The notes: generated from the sequence alone by a model not told the origin. DNA of 64,000 bases from Butyricimonas faecalis (GCF_003991565.1 NZ_CP032819.1:1426001-1490000); one strand, 5' to 3'; shown: positions 25,577 to 35,219, numbered from the stretch's first letter. A program made the numbers and translations.

Positions 25577-27013
25577 TCATCTTCTAAATTCAAACTCCTG
25601 TGACGGAATATCCACCACGTAAACTTTCTTGTCAGCGGGTATAATTTTACCCTCCACGTTCAAAATATCCAGATTCAACCGTTTCATATGGTAGAAAGAC
25701 TGGCCTTCCCCGGCAAACTCTTTATACCGGTCATCCGTGATCTTGTCAATCGTCAAAGTTTCAGCCGGGGTTCTTTCGTCCAGAGCTACCAGCCCCCGAC
25801 TTTCCAGCAATTCATTAAAATAATCGAGGGCTTGGTCATAATGTCCTAATTTCAAAGCACTCTCTGCCGCAATATAATACATTTCAGACAAACGAATCAT
25901 ATTGATCCCGCGAATTTGTCCCGCCGGACGGGAATTTTCGTTATTGTTCAACACGTAAGAATCCGTCAATTTATCTAACTTCCATTTTTTAGTCACGTCA
26001 TTATACGTGTACCATGCGCTCCAACGATAATCATTCCCAATCCCATCAACTTGGTACAATTGTTGAATATTGTAACGCATTTCAAGAGAATATGCCGTTT
26101 GAGAATTGTGTAATACCTTGATCACCGGCTCAGCAAAGCTCTTGGAATAAATCCCGAACACGGTTTCCTTGGATGACAATTTTCCCGCCATATCCCCGGT
26201 GATCTCCGTGTAATCCAATAAAGAAAGTCCGGGAGTCTGTATCACTTGTCGCGCATAATATAACGCACTATCCAATACGCCTTCTGTCAGGTAAACTCTT
26301 GCTAGTGTTGCTTGCACAGCCTGCAAATTAAAATGGATATTTTGGTCTTTCAGGAAATTGGCATTCGAAGAGGCCGATGCATATAACTCCTCGTCATCCA
26401 ACAGTTGTTCTGCCGATTTCAAATCCGCGACAATCCGTTTATACACGTCTTTAGCTTTCAGCATGTCTGGAGCGAACAACGAGAACCGGGTAGAATAAGG
26501 AATCCCGTCAGCCCCCTCGTTTTCCGTGATCTGCTCACTGAAAATACGCAAGAGGTCAAAATGCATGAATCCCCGTAGTCCCAAAGCCTCTCCTTTATAA
26601 ATATTATAAAATTGCATATCCGAAGGAGAAAAATGTTCCAAATGCTCCAAGACATTATTTGCATACGCGATATTGGAATACATCTCACACCAGATATTGT
26701 AGAAACGATCTTCCACTTTCGTATTTTTATAGTCATATAGCATGAGCGGCTCTGCCTCTTCATTATTTGAGGAAGTATAATATTGAGCCATCAAGTCCAA
26801 GGCGTAATAACTCAAATTCTGCCCGTAAAGTCCTGCTGTCCCCATTTTGGCATAAACCCCATAGAGGGCATTCTCAAATCCCTTCGCATCTTTCAACAAA
26901 TCGCCTTCCAGTACTTCTCCTTTAGGTTGCACGTCCAAAAAGCTGTCACAAGAACTTCCCCCGACGAACAAGACTAAAAGTATCATTATATTTCTAAATC
27001 TTATTTTCATCAT
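25577..27013 (-). CDS. RagB/SusD-family outer-membrane lipoprotein
   Basis: 478-aa substrate-binding lipoprotein that caps the SusC pore. It has the lipobox GGSSC, then DSFLDVQPKGE as in the SusD family, a helical TPR-like region (ALGLRGFMHFDLLRIF) and a C-terminal RagB end (GEGQSFYHMKRLNLD... IPSQEFEFRR). It binds the ligand at the surface and hands it to the porin. Its partner susC is 8 bp upstream. The ligand is unknown: there is no glycoside hydrolase nearby, and the TlpA/PKD companions fit peptide, iron or haem uptake as well as glycans. Confidence 0.9.
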   Translation of the reverse strand: MMKIRFRNIMILLVLFVGGSSCDSFLDVQPKGEVLEGDLLKDAKGFENALYGVYAKMGTAGLYGQNLSYYALDLMAQYYTSSNNEEAEPLMLYDYKNTKVEDRFYNIWCEMYSNIAYANNVLEHLEHFSPSDMQFYNIYKGEALGLRGFMHFDLLRIFSEQITENEGADGIPYSTRFSLFAPDMLKAKDVYKRIVADLKSAEQLLDDEELYASASSNANFLKDQNIHFNLQAVQATLARVYLTEGVLDSALYYARQVIQTPGLSLLDYTEITGDMAGKLSSKETVFGIYSKSFAEPVIKVLHNSQTAYSLEMRYNIQQLYQVDGIGNDYRWSAWYTYNDVTKKWKLDKLTDSYVLNNNENSRPAGQIRGINMIRLSEMYYIAAESALKLGHYDQALDYFNELLESRGLVALDERTPAETLTIDKITDDRYKEFAGEGQSFYHMKRLNLDILNVEGKIIPADKKVYVVDIPSQEFEFRR

Positions 27014-27021
27014 CTTTCCTT

Positions 27022-30000
27022 TTAAAATGTTGTACTAAGCGTAAATTCAAACCCGTTACTATATAGATAGATTGTTCCCCGCTCAACTTTCACGTTTGAC
27101 CAACGCACAATATCAGTCATATTCACTCCAACACGTAAATTCCGAACCCCAATTTTGGAACAGATATTCTGTCCGAATTCATAACCGAAATTTACCGTTT
27201 CTAACGTGAATACATTTTCTTTTTCCACGAAACGATCGGAATGTTTCGGATTCGTCCCCCACCCGTCGGAATCGGCAATATCCTTGTAAAAAGCAATATC
27301 TCCCGGATTCTTCCAACGACTATCAAACACCCGTTTATCCGCATTCTTTTTCGGGTTTGCACCTTCCACTTTCGTGGCACGAGTCTCGTTGTACAGGTAA
27401 GCACCACATTCGTAACGACCTAACAGATAGAGGCTGAAACCTTTGTAGAACAAATTGGTGGAAACTGTCCCCCGGAATCTCGGCTCGGTATCCCCGATCA
27501 CAAATTTGTCATCCGCTGAATACTCGAAAGTTCTCTCCCCGTTCAATTTTATAAATACTTCTTGTCCTGTTGCCGGGTCAATCCCTGCCGATTTAACCAC
27601 CTTCAATGCCGTGGTAGATTCCCCTTCCTCATACTGTGCCAACGGAGTTTTTGAGTCCACTTTATTGGCATCTTCATTCGCTTTTTTTAGGGCGCTGTTT
27701 ATTTTCAATATCCGGTTCCGGTTCATACTTCCGGTAGCAGCAACCTGCCAATAGAAATCATTTTTCTGCACAAGCATACCATCCACTTGGAATTCCAATC
27801 CTTTGTTCTCCATCTCTCCAATATTTTCTTTGGCTGAAGTTGTTCCGGTAGAGGGGGCACGAGAGGCATCCAATACCAGATCGGTAGTTTTTTTCAAGTA
27901 AATGTCAAACGTAAAATTCAACCGACGATTGAAAAGACTGATGTCCGTCCCGAGGTTATACGATAACTCCCGTTCCCAACCTAAATCTTCATTACCGATA
28001 TCTTGCGGAACAGCTCCTATCCCGTTTAAATATTCCAGATCCCCGGAGAATTGATACATGGTCATTGCCTGGAAAGGAGAGAAATTTACCTTACCCGTGT
28101 ATCCCAAACTTCCCCGGATTTTCAGAATATCAATTTTGCTGGAAGTAACAAAGCTTTCATTGTGTATGTTCCATCCCAATCCGGCCGACCAGAAGTTACC
28201 ATAACGGTTGTTGGCTCCAAATTTGGATGATCCGGTCACCCGATAAACCACGTCTGCATAATAACGGTTATTATACATATAGTTGGCATTCACGAAGAAT
28301 CCCAATTCCGTGCTGATAGCTTGAGTTCCGGTCGGTTTTTGATCCGTTTTATCTGAATAACCAGCGGCCTGCCCCATGAAATTCAACGCATCATCATAAA
28401 AGCCCACTCCTGTCATGGTGGAAGACTCGCTGGTTTCCTTCCTGATTTCCACACCCGCATTCACACTGTATAAACTATTATTATCGGTCATCAAATTAAA
28501 CGCACCTGTCAGCGTTCCGGCATAAGACACGCCACTTTCATTTTTCTGGGTCAATGAACCTTTTTTAGAAAGTTCGGTTTCCGTTTTAAAATCCTGAGAA
28601 TCGGGAGATTTGAACACTTCGTTGTTGGAATTGGACACGGTAATATTAAAGTTTCCCGACAAGCGAAACAATTTGTTGATCTCCAAACGGAAATCCGTGG
28701 TGTTCGAGAATGATTTATCTTTAGAAATATCATAATTCCCTAAACTAGCCTCGTACAACGGGTTATCCATATCCCAAGATAGATTCCTGTTATACTCCCC
28801 GAACTCGTTATAGATCCGATCGTAAGGATTCATTTCCACGTACTTGGAGAAAGAGCCGTAAGGAGATTGCTTGTAATTCACCTCACTGTAGGTCGTCCGG
28901 TTGGCCATGGTCAACTTATTCTGTAGATGGTATTCCAATTTAAACCCCAGATTATAACGACGACGATAGTCTTCTTTCATCACTCCCTGCACGTTATTGA
29001 AACGTCCGGATAATTCGTAACGGACATTGGAAGCCCCGCCATACAAACGTAGGGAGTGATCGTGAGAGAAAGCCGTGCGCGCCGGCTGCGACAACCAATC
29101 CGTGTCAACACCCCGTTGCACTTCCTGGTAACGTTCATTATACAATTTGTCCAATGCATATTGTTCTCCCTCATTTGTAATATTTCCCCAAGGATCTTTT
29201 TGCACCTCGGTTGAATACAATCCCGCCAAACGTTCGTATTCCAGTTTCTGGGCGGCATTCAACACATTATAATCTTTCAAGTAAGGGAATTGCACGTTTC
29301 CCGTAAAATTATAAGATACCCGCATACTCCCCTCGGCCAATTTCTTTCTCTCCACCACGATTACCCCACTGGCAGCACGTGATCCGTAAAGGGCCGTTGC
29401 TGATGCATCTTTTAATACGGTAATATTTTCAATCTCGTTAATATCCAAATCGTACAAATCCTGCATACTGATTTCAACTCCATCCAGCACGATCGTTGGT
29501 TGATTCACTTGAGTGGAACCATCCGAAAATGAACTCATTCCCCGTAACAATAATTCGGGAACATGATTCGGGTTTGACCCCAGTTCACTTCTTTCAACTA
29601 GATTCAAACCGGGTGTCAAGGCGGCCAAAGCGGCAACAACGTTTGTCCCGGAGACCGTTTTCAATTGCTCGGCGGTAACACTTTTCACGGCTCCCGTGTA
29701 ACTGGATTTAGATTTCGTGAAATAACCGGTCACTACGACCTCATCGACCTCGCTCACCTCTTCTTCCATACGTACGGTCATTTCCTTATTCAATTCTACC
29801 GGAACAACCGCAGTTTTATACCCCACGAAAGTGAAAGAAAGTTCTCGAATATCAACCGGAACCACGATCTCAAACCGACCACTCCCGTCGGAAGCCGCTC
29901 CTGTAACGAGAATCTCCCCGCGTTTGGCCACAACGGTTACACCCGGGAGAGGTTCCCCGCGGGCATCCACGACAACTCCTTTTATTTGATTCGTCTTTAC

Positions 30001-30384
30001 CACACTATCACGTACAGCAACCGGACGAGCCGGACGGATGACCACGTAATTCTGTTCCAAGTCAAAATCCATGTTCGTACCCTCTAACACTTTGCGAAAT
30101 AATTCTTCCAAGGTGTATTTACGAATATCAAGAGACACTTTACGATTCACGTCCAATTCGTTATTACTGAACATGATCAACAAACCTGTCTGTGATTCGA
30201 CCTGTTCAAATACAGTTTCTAAGGATTGAAGCTGCTTTTCGATCTTCACGCTTTGTGCCACTCCCGTCGCTGATAGCTGAAACACAAAACCGATCATTAG
30301 TAATAATGTTAATCTCATGATACATAAACTTTTTTTACATGGTATTTTCCCGTAACGATACCAAGTGTTTCTCTTTTTTTTCAT
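27022..30384 (-). CDS. SusC/RagA TonB-dependent outer-membrane transporter with STN domain
   Basis: 1120-aa TonB-linked porin. Domain order: long signal peptide (to about residue 44), STN domain (residues ~50-120, SLETVFEQVESQTGLLIMF), CarboxypepD_reg-like domain (~128-215, KGVVVDARGEPLPGVTV), TonB-dependent plug (~220-345), and a 22-strand barrel ending in F. The TonB box lies near DEVVVTGYFTK. The STN domain contacts the FecR anti-sigma factor, which fits the sigma/FecR pair upstream: ligand binding should be signalled inwards. Imports an unknown ligand using the TonB system. Confidence 0.93.
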   Translation of the reverse strand: MKKKRNTWYRYGKIPCKKSLCIMRLTLLLMIGFVFQLSATGVAQSVKIEKQLQSLETVFEQVESQTGLLIMFSNNELDVNRKVSLDIRKYTLEELFRKVLEGTNMDFDLEQNYVVIRPARPVAVRDSVVKTNQIKGVVVDARGEPLPGVTVVAKRGEILVTGAASDGSGRFEIVVPVDIRELSFTFVGYKTAVVPVELNKEMTVRMEEEVSEVDEVVVTGYFTKSKSSYTGAVKSVTAEQLKTVSGTNVVAALAALTPGLNLVERSELGSNPNHVPELLLRGMSSFSDGSTQVNQPTIVLDGVEISMQDLYDLDINEIENITVLKDASATALYGSRAASGVIVVERKKLAEGSMRVSYNFTGNVQFPYLKDYNVLNAAQKLEYERLAGLYSTEVQKDPWGNITNEGEQYALDKLYNERYQEVQRGVDTDWLSQPARTAFSHDHSLRLYGGASNVRYELSGRFNNVQGVMKEDYRRRYNLGFKLEYHLQNKLTMANRTTYSEVNYKQSPYGSFSKYVEMNPYDRIYNEFGEYNRNLSWDMDNPLYEASLGNYDISKDKSFSNTTDFRLEINKLFRLSGNFNITVSNSNNEVFKSPDSQDFKTETELSKKGSLTQKNESGVSYAGTLTGAFNLMTDNNSLYSVNAGVEIRKETSESSTMTGVGFYDDALNFMGQAAGYSDKTDQKPTGTQAISTELGFFVNANYMYNNRYYADVVYRVTGSSKFGANNRYGNFWSAGLGWNIHNESFVTSSKIDILKIRGSLGYTGKVNFSPFQAMTMYQFSGDLEYLNGIGAVPQDIGNEDLGWERELSYNLGTDISLFNRRLNFTFDIYLKKTTDLVLDASRAPSTGTTSAKENIGEMENKGLEFQVDGMLVQKNDFYWQVAATGSMNRNRILKINSALKKANEDANKVDSKTPLAQYEEGESTTALKVVKSAGIDPATGQEVFIKLNGERTFEYSADDKFVIGDTEPRFRGTVSTNLFYKGFSLYLLGRYECGAYLYNETRATKVEGANPKKNADKRVFDSRWKNPGDIAFYKDIADSDGWGTNPKHSDRFVEKENVFTLETVNFGYEFGQNICSKIGVRNLRVGVNMTDIVRWSNVKVERGTIYLYSNGFEFTLSTTF

Positions 30385-30409
30385 ACTTTTGTATTTGAAA
30401 TTAGTACTC

Positions 30410-30433
30410 TCATGCTTTTGAAAAAGAGCATGA
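30410..30433. promoter_or_regulatory. Stem-loop in the susC leader
   Basis: TCATGCT (30410-30416) pairs with AGCATGA (30427-30433), 10-nt loop, 26 nt upstream of the susC start codon. Confidence 0.45.
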
Positions 30434-30446
30434 ATCTTATTTAAAT

Positions 30447-30478
30447 AAAGCGGGGAGTATGGCCGTACTTCCTGCTTT
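30447..30478. terminator. Hairpin directly after the FecR stop codon
   Basis: AAAGCGGGGAGT (30447-30458) and ACTTCCTGCTTT (30467-30478) form a 12-bp stem (two G-U pairs on the plus strand, two mismatches on the minus strand) touching the fecR stop. It may separate fecR from susC expression. Confidence 0.6.
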
Positions 30479-31630
30479 TTATTTTTCTTGTATTATTATA
30501 TTCTTCTGCTTTATAATAAATTTTACATTTGTTGTCCGTTCTATCAAACGGATAAATTCATTAAAGTCTACGTCTTTTCGAATAGCCCCAGTGAAACGGT
30601 AGTTTTTACAAACTTCATTCGAAAAAACAAAATGCACATTATACCAACGTTCCAATTTCACTGTCAATAAATCCAGTGGCATATTATGAAAACGGAACAT
30701 ACCATCAATCCATGAGGTATATAGTTTCACGTTTACAGGTTTCACTTCAATCTCTTCGTTTCTCGTGTCTAATTCAAACTGCTCTCCCGGATGTAAAAGG
30801 TATGTCTCGTCGTGATGTTTCACTTCCACACCACCTTGTTCCAGGGTTACTTGTTCAAGAGCATCTCCTTCATAACTGCAAACATTGAAAGAGGTTCCCA
30901 ATACTTTCACGCTGGAGCGACAAGTACGCACGATAAAAGGCCATTCTTTACTTTTAATCACATCGAAATAAGCCTCTCCTTTTAATTCCACCACCCGTTC
31001 TCCTTTTTCAAAGTTCATTGGGAAAGTCAATTCACTTCCCGAGTTGATCCATACTTTCGTTCCATCACTCAAAACCACGCGGTATTCTCCCCCTTCCGGA
31101 ACTCTCACGGTACTCCTTTGTCTGCTGTTTCCCTCTTGAATTACCAATGTATTCAAAGAATTTTTACCTATCGTGACTCCTCCGCTGTTCGTGATATCAC
31201 GTCCCAGATTTTCGCTTAATTCATATTTCTCACCACCTTCTAACACCCAGATGGCTTTCAAACTCCCCGGGGTTATTCGCGCTAACTTCTCCGGCTCGGT
31301 TCTTACAGGTGATTGTCTAAACAAAAACCATCCCGCAGTCAGCATAATCACTACTGTTGCAGCGACACTCCAACGAATAGTCAAATGACGTTTTTTCCAA
31401 CCCGGTCGGGAAGAAAGTTTTTGTTCCACATTTTGCCAAGCATTTCTAATCTGAATATTCTCAAACAAACGAGCAGCCTGTACCACAGAACCACACTCTA
31501 CCAACTGGTGAAGTTCTTCCTGCAATTCCACGTTCTCCAAAAGCCACTGATTCAAAAACTCTCGTTCTTCTGCAGTCAATCCCTCTTTACGAGATTTCAA
31601 AGCCAATTGTACTATATTTTCTGGTAACAT
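30479..31630 (-). CDS. FecR-family anti-sigma factor
   Basis: 383-aa single-pass inner-membrane regulator. The cytosolic part (residues 1-80, helices like EEREFLNQWLLENVELQEEL) binds the sigma factor; the TM helix is about residues 87-106. The periplasmic part has the FecR domain (RVPEGGEYRVVLSDGTKVWI, then LKGEAYFDV and VLGTSFNVC) and the DUF4974 domain at the end (LDLLTVKLERWYNVHF). It should hold the ECF sigma until SusC signals. 86 bp downstream of the sigma gene. Confidence 0.92.
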   Translation of the reverse strand: MLPENIVQLALKSRKEGLTAEEREFLNQWLLENVELQEELHQLVECGSVVQAARLFENIQIRNAWQNVEQKLSSRPGWKKRHLTIRWSVAATVVIMLTAGWFLFRQSPVRTEPEKLARITPGSLKAIWVLEGGEKYELSENLGRDITNSGGVTIGKNSLNTLVIQEGNSRQRSTVRVPEGGEYRVVLSDGTKVWINSGSELTFPMNFEKGERVVELKGEAYFDVIKSKEWPFIVRTCRSSVKVLGTSFNVCSYEGDALEQVTLEQGGVEVKHHDETYLLHPGEQFELDTRNEEIEVKPVNVKLYTSWIDGMFRFHNMPLDLLTVKLERWYNVHFVFSNEVCKNYRFTGAIRKDVDFNEFIRLIERTTNVKFIIKQKNIIIQEK

Positions 31631-31716
31631 GATGATTTATTCTCCATTGGTTCTATACTTATGACAGGAGAAAAGAAAAAATAGATGACAAAAATTTGAA
31701 GAAAAAATCAAAAAAA

Positions 31717-32274
31717 TTACACGAAGAGTAACAAAATCGAATATGTTTTTTCGTTTAACTCGGCTCGTAAAACCGCTAATGCTCTTGCTAAAAGAGTTTT
31801 TACCGTGGTTACAGAAATTTCAAATTCTTCTGCAACTTCTTTATGCCGTTTCCCGTCCAGCACGATTCTTTTAAAAATTTCTCGCGTCCGATCGGGTAAA
31901 CGATCTATCGCTTTATATAATTGATCAATACGGGTATTCCATTCCGATTCATCCAAATATTCGTTTTCAGCCATATCCATTCCCGAACCGATGGACTCTG
32001 TAAGAACCACTTTTTTCCCTTGCAACAAATTTAAACAATAATTACGCACGGATTGATATAGGTAAGGACGCAGACTATTTTTTATAGCGTGAAAACGCTT
32101 TCCTTCCCAAAACTTAATAAAAACTTCTTGTACGGCATCCTCAGCCTCCTCCTGTTGCGCAAGAAAATTCATGGCATAAAATACCAATGGTTTATAAAAA
32201 TGGTTGAACAATAGTTCTAACCCTCGTCGATCTCCTTTTTTCAAGAGTTGCAATATTTTATCTAACTCGGTCAT
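31717..32274 (-). CDS. ECF RNA polymerase sigma-70 factor
   Basis: 185-aa extracytoplasmic-function sigma factor of the Bacteroidota family. Region 2 (FYKPLVFYAMNFLAQQEEAEDAVQEVFIKFW) recognises the -10 element; region 4 (LDGKRHKEVAEEFEISVTTVKTLLARALAVL) is the HTH for the -35 element. The first gene of the uptake locus, so it likely activates susC onwards when FecR releases it. The upstream region contains two perfect palindromes that may control it. Confidence 0.93.
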   Translation of the reverse strand: MTELDKILQLLKKGDRRGLELLFNHFYKPLVFYAMNFLAQQEEAEDAVQEVFIKFWEGKRFHAIKNSLRPYLYQSVRNYCLNLLQGKKVVLTESIGSGMDMAENEYLDESEWNTRIDQLYKAIDRLPDRTREIFKRIVLDGKRHKEVAEEFEISVTTVKTLLARALAVLRAELNEKTYSILLLFV

Positions 32275-32310
32275 CCATTATACCTAACTTCATTACTATA
32301 TAAATACACT

Positions 32311-32334
32311 CTCAATAAACGATCGTTTATTGAG
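32311..32334. promoter_or_regulatory. Perfect 24-bp palindrome, copy 1
   Basis: Centre AATAAACGATCGTTTATT extended by CTC/GAG on the two sides. Identical in its inner 22 bp to the palindrome at 32449-32470. Lies 37 bp upstream of the ECF sigma start codon; looks like a dimeric repressor operator. Confidence 0.6.
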
Positions 32335-32436
32335 GGGCATGTGTTCACCTATTTTATTGTAATAAAAAATTTTGAACGTGTTAATAATTAGCTATTAAAA
32401 AGAACAGCATCTTTTTACAGGTTTCAAAAAATAATA

Positions 32437-32444
32437 TAAATTTG
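32437..32444 (+). promoter_or_regulatory. Possible plus-strand promoter between the palindromes
   Basis: TAAATTTG fits TAnnTTTG, with TTTT at 32413-32416 (20-nt spacer) as a poor -33. It would fire into the second palindrome and antisense to coaD. No plus-strand gene follows; activity is uncertain. Confidence 0.3.
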
Positions 32445-32448
32445 TATA

Positions 32449-32470
32449 TCAATAAACGATCGTTTATTGA
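32449..32470. promoter_or_regulatory. Perfect 22-bp palindrome, copy 2
   Basis: Same core AATAAACGATCGTTTATT. Centre-to-centre distance to copy 1 is 137 bp (about 13 helical turns), compatible with looping by one regulator. Confidence 0.6.
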
Positions 32471-32591
32471 GGTTTCATACCAGCAGACCACTACGTTCTT
32501 ATTCTCCAAAAGACAAGACAAATTCCTCGTACCAGTATCTAATACTCTTGGTATATATGAAAAAACACCCTAAAATGTTCCAACTTATCTT

Positions 32592-33065
32592 TTATTGACA
32601 CAAATCCTCTATGGTTACGTTCGTTGGTAAAAATTTATTGGCATTTCCACCATTCATGAATATATCGCGCACGATGGTGGAACTGATAAAAGTATGTTCG
32701 GGAGAAGTTAAAAGGAATACGGTTTCCACGGAAGAATCCATCGCTTTGTTTGCCTGGCCGACAGCACGTTCATACTCAAAATCAGCAGCCGTACGTAAAC
32801 CGCGAATAATGAAATTCGCTCCCATTTGCTCGCAAAAATCTACTGTCAAACCGGAATAACTCATAACAACAACATTATCAACACCTTCAAAAACTTTACG
32901 AATAATGGCAATCCGGGTATCTACATCCAAGAACTCTTTTTTAACCGCATTAATCCCCACGGCAATAACGATTTTATCAAACATTTTCAATCCACGTTTC
33001 ACGATTTCTTCGTGTCCGATTGTGAACGGATCAAAGGATCCCGGAAATACTGCGATTCTCTCCAT
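32592..33065 (-). CDS. coaD: Phosphopantetheine adenylyltransferase
   Basis: 157-aa cytoplasmic nucleotidyltransferase, penultimate step of coenzyme A synthesis (4'-phosphopantetheine plus ATP gives dephospho-CoA). GSFDPFTIGHEEIVKRG carries the T/HxGH nucleotide-binding motif, RGLRTAADFEYE the middle block and ISSTIVRD the final ISSTxxR motif. Normal length. It stands alone, divergent from the carboxylase subunit; downstream of it lies the palindromic region. Confidence 0.95.
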   Translation of the reverse strand: MERIAVFPGSFDPFTIGHEEIVKRGLKMFDKIVIAVGINAVKKEFLDVDTRIAIIRKVFEGVDNVVVMSYSGLTVDFCEQMGANFIIRGLRTAADFEYERAVGQANKAMDSSVETVFLLTSPEHTFISSTIVRDIFMNGGNANKFLPTNVTIEDLCQ

Positions 33066-33215
33066 GACGTACTTTATTAAAATTTCACTAGAGTTACGAA
33101 TAAAACATCCGATCTCAAGTTACAAATTAAAATCATATTTTTGACGATTCAAAAAAATTGTTAGTTTTTCTCTGATATTCCAAGTACATTATTAGGAAAA
33201 TTATTTTTTTTTGAA

Positions 33216-33223
33216 TAGATTTG
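33216..33223 (+). promoter_or_regulatory. -7 element upstream of the carboxylase subunit gene
   Basis: TAGATTTG matches TAnnTTTG, with no clear TTTG at -33. Start codon is 43 bp downstream. Confidence 0.45.
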
Positions 33224-33265
33224 ATGCAAAATAAAAAAACACGTAACAATTAATTTTAATAAAAC

Positions 33266-35110
33266 ATGGCACGAAAACTACTAATTAGAGATCTTACACT
33301 TAGAGATGGTCAACAATCTTCATTTGCGACTCGAATGAACCAAAGTCAAGTGGACCGCGTATTACCTTTTTACAAGGATGCTAAGTTCTACGCGATGGAA
33401 GTATGGGGAGGAGCTGTTCCTGATTCCGTAATGCGTTACTTGAATGAAAATCCATGGGATCGTTTGGAAAAAATCAAAGCCGTTATTGGTGATGTTTCCA
33501 AGTTGACCGCCCTTTCCAGAGGTCGTAATTTATTTGGTTACGCTCCTTACACGGATGAAATTATCGAGGGATTCTGTAAAAACGCTATCGAATCTGGTTT
33601 AGGAATCATGCGTATTTTCGATGCATTGAACGACGTGAACAACGTGAAATCGACCATCAAATACGTGAAAAAATACGGTGGAATCGCCGATTGTGCAGTT
33701 TGTTACACGATCGATCCGAAGTACCCGAAATTAAGTTTGATGGACAAACTGAAAGGGAAAAAGAATCCCGCACCCGTGTTCACAAACGAATATTTCTTGA
33801 ATAAGGCTAAAGAAATGGAAGCTCTTGGGGCTGACATGATCACGATTAAAGACATGAGTGGTTTGATTAACCCGGCTCGTATTGCCGAATTGATGCCATT
33901 ATTCAAGAGCAACTTAAAAATTCCTGTAGATTTTCACACCCATTGTACCCCGGGTTACGGACTAGGTGCCGTGCTTTCCGCTATCGTACACGGTGTTGAC
34001 ATCGTTGATACCAATATATGGAATTTCGCGGGTGGTCCTGCCGCTCCGGCTATCGAATTAATCTACATCTTCTGTAAGAAGTTAGGTATCGAATTGGATG
34101 TAAACATGGAAGCTGTTGCCAAGATCAACAAAGAGTTGTACACGATTCGCAAAGAATTGGAAGCATTTGATGCCGTTAAACAATTCCCGGATCCATTCAA
34201 CCCGCTTACCGATACGCTTCCGGCTAACATTGACAAATTCTTCGATAATGCTATCGCTGCAGCGAAGAGCAACAACGAAGAGGCATTGTTGGAAGCTTGT
34301 CATGCTATCGAAGCTTATTTCAATTTCCCGAAACCGAATGAACTCGTGAAAAAAGCCGAGGTTCCCGGAGGTATGTATACCAACATGGTAGCCCAATTAA
34401 AACAATTGAATTCCATGGATATTCTGGAAGATGCCATGAAACTAATCCCGACGGTTCGTTTGGCAGCCGGTCTTCCTCCCTTGGTAACACCTACCAGCCA
34501 AATCGTGGGAGCACAAGCAGTAAACTGCGCCCTTGATATTAAGAATCACAAGCCGATGTATTCTAACGTGTCCAATCAATTCGTAGCTTTGGTAAAAGGT
34601 GAATACGGGAAGACCCCGGTTCCCGTGGATCCCGCGTTCCGTTTGAAAATTGCCGGAACTCGTGAAGAAACCCCGTATGACACGTCAAAATATCAAATGC
34701 AGGAAAATCCTGTCTTAACAGAATTCGGAGGAGTAAAACTGGCTGAAAACGAGAAAGAAGTTCTCTTGATGGAACTTTTCCCCGCTGTCGCTAAAAACTT
34801 CTTAACCAAACAGAAAGAAGCCCGTTACATGGCCACGCATAAAGGGGAACAAGCACAACAGACCGTTGACGTTCAAAAAGAAGAACCGATAACAGGAAAA
34901 GTGGTTGAAGCTCCGATGCCGGGTAACATCTTTAAGATTCTCGTTAAACCGGGGGATGTTGTAAGTAAAGGACAGAACGTGCTTGTATTGGAAGCCATGA
35001 AAATGGAAAACAACATTACAAGTGATTATGCCGGAAAAGTAAAACGTATCCTGGTTCAAGAAGGAAAAGCCGTTACTGCCGGAGCTAAATTGATCGAGAT
35101 CGAAATCTGA
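33266..35110 (+). CDS. Biotin-dependent carboxyltransferase / oxaloacetate decarboxylase alpha-type subunit
   Basis: 614-aa protein with an N-terminal carboxyltransferase TIM barrel (LLIRDLTLRDGQQSSFATRM, the metal-binding VDFHTHCTPGYGLG) and a C-terminal biotinyl domain whose carrier lysine is K579 in VLEAMKMENNI. Equivalent to the alpha subunit of oxaloacetate decarboxylase or subunit B of two-part pyruvate carboxylase. It moves CO2 between biotin and pyruvate/oxaloacetate. No beta or gamma pump subunit and no biotin carboxylase gene adjoin it, so the direction of the reaction cannot be told here. Single gene. Confidence 0.88.
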   Translation: MARKLLIRDLTLRDGQQSSFATRMNQSQVDRVLPFYKDAKFYAMEVWGGAVPDSVMRYLNENPWDRLEKIKAVIGDVSKLTALSRGRNLFGYAPYTDEIIEGFCKNAIESGLGIMRIFDALNDVNNVKSTIKYVKKYGGIADCAVCYTIDPKYPKLSLMDKLKGKKNPAPVFTNEYFLNKAKEMEALGADMITIKDMSGLINPARIAELMPLFKSNLKIPVDFHTHCTPGYGLGAVLSAIVHGVDIVDTNIWNFAGGPAAPAIELIYIFCKKLGIELDVNMEAVAKINKELYTIRKELEAFDAVKQFPDPFNPLTDTLPANIDKFFDNAIAAAKSNNEEALLEACHAIEAYFNFPKPNELVKKAEVPGGMYTNMVAQLKQLNSMDILEDAMKLIPTVRLAAGLPPLVTPTSQIVGAQAVNCALDIKNHKPMYSNVSNQFVALVKGEYGKTPVPVDPAFRLKIAGTREETPYDTSKYQMQENPVLTEFGGVKLAENEKEVLLMELFPAVAKNFLTKQKEARYMATHKGEQAQQTVDVQKEEPITGKVVEAPMPGNIFKILVKPGDVVSKGQNVLVLEAMKMENNITSDYAGKVKRILVQEGKAVTAGAKLIEIEI

Positions 35111-35197
35111 TTGGATTAGTAATATAATAAAGGATGAGTGGTGAAAGTCAATGTACTTTTGCCACTTTTTTATTCTAGCAATATACCATAAAAATTA

Positions 35198-35219
35198 ACT
35201 CCTGCCATCAGACAGGAGT
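35198..35219 (-). terminator. Terminator of the acidic 137-aa gene
   Basis: ACTCCTG (35198-35204) / CAGGAGT (35213-35219), 8-nt loop; on the minus strand it is followed by TAATTTTT. Confidence 0.75.
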
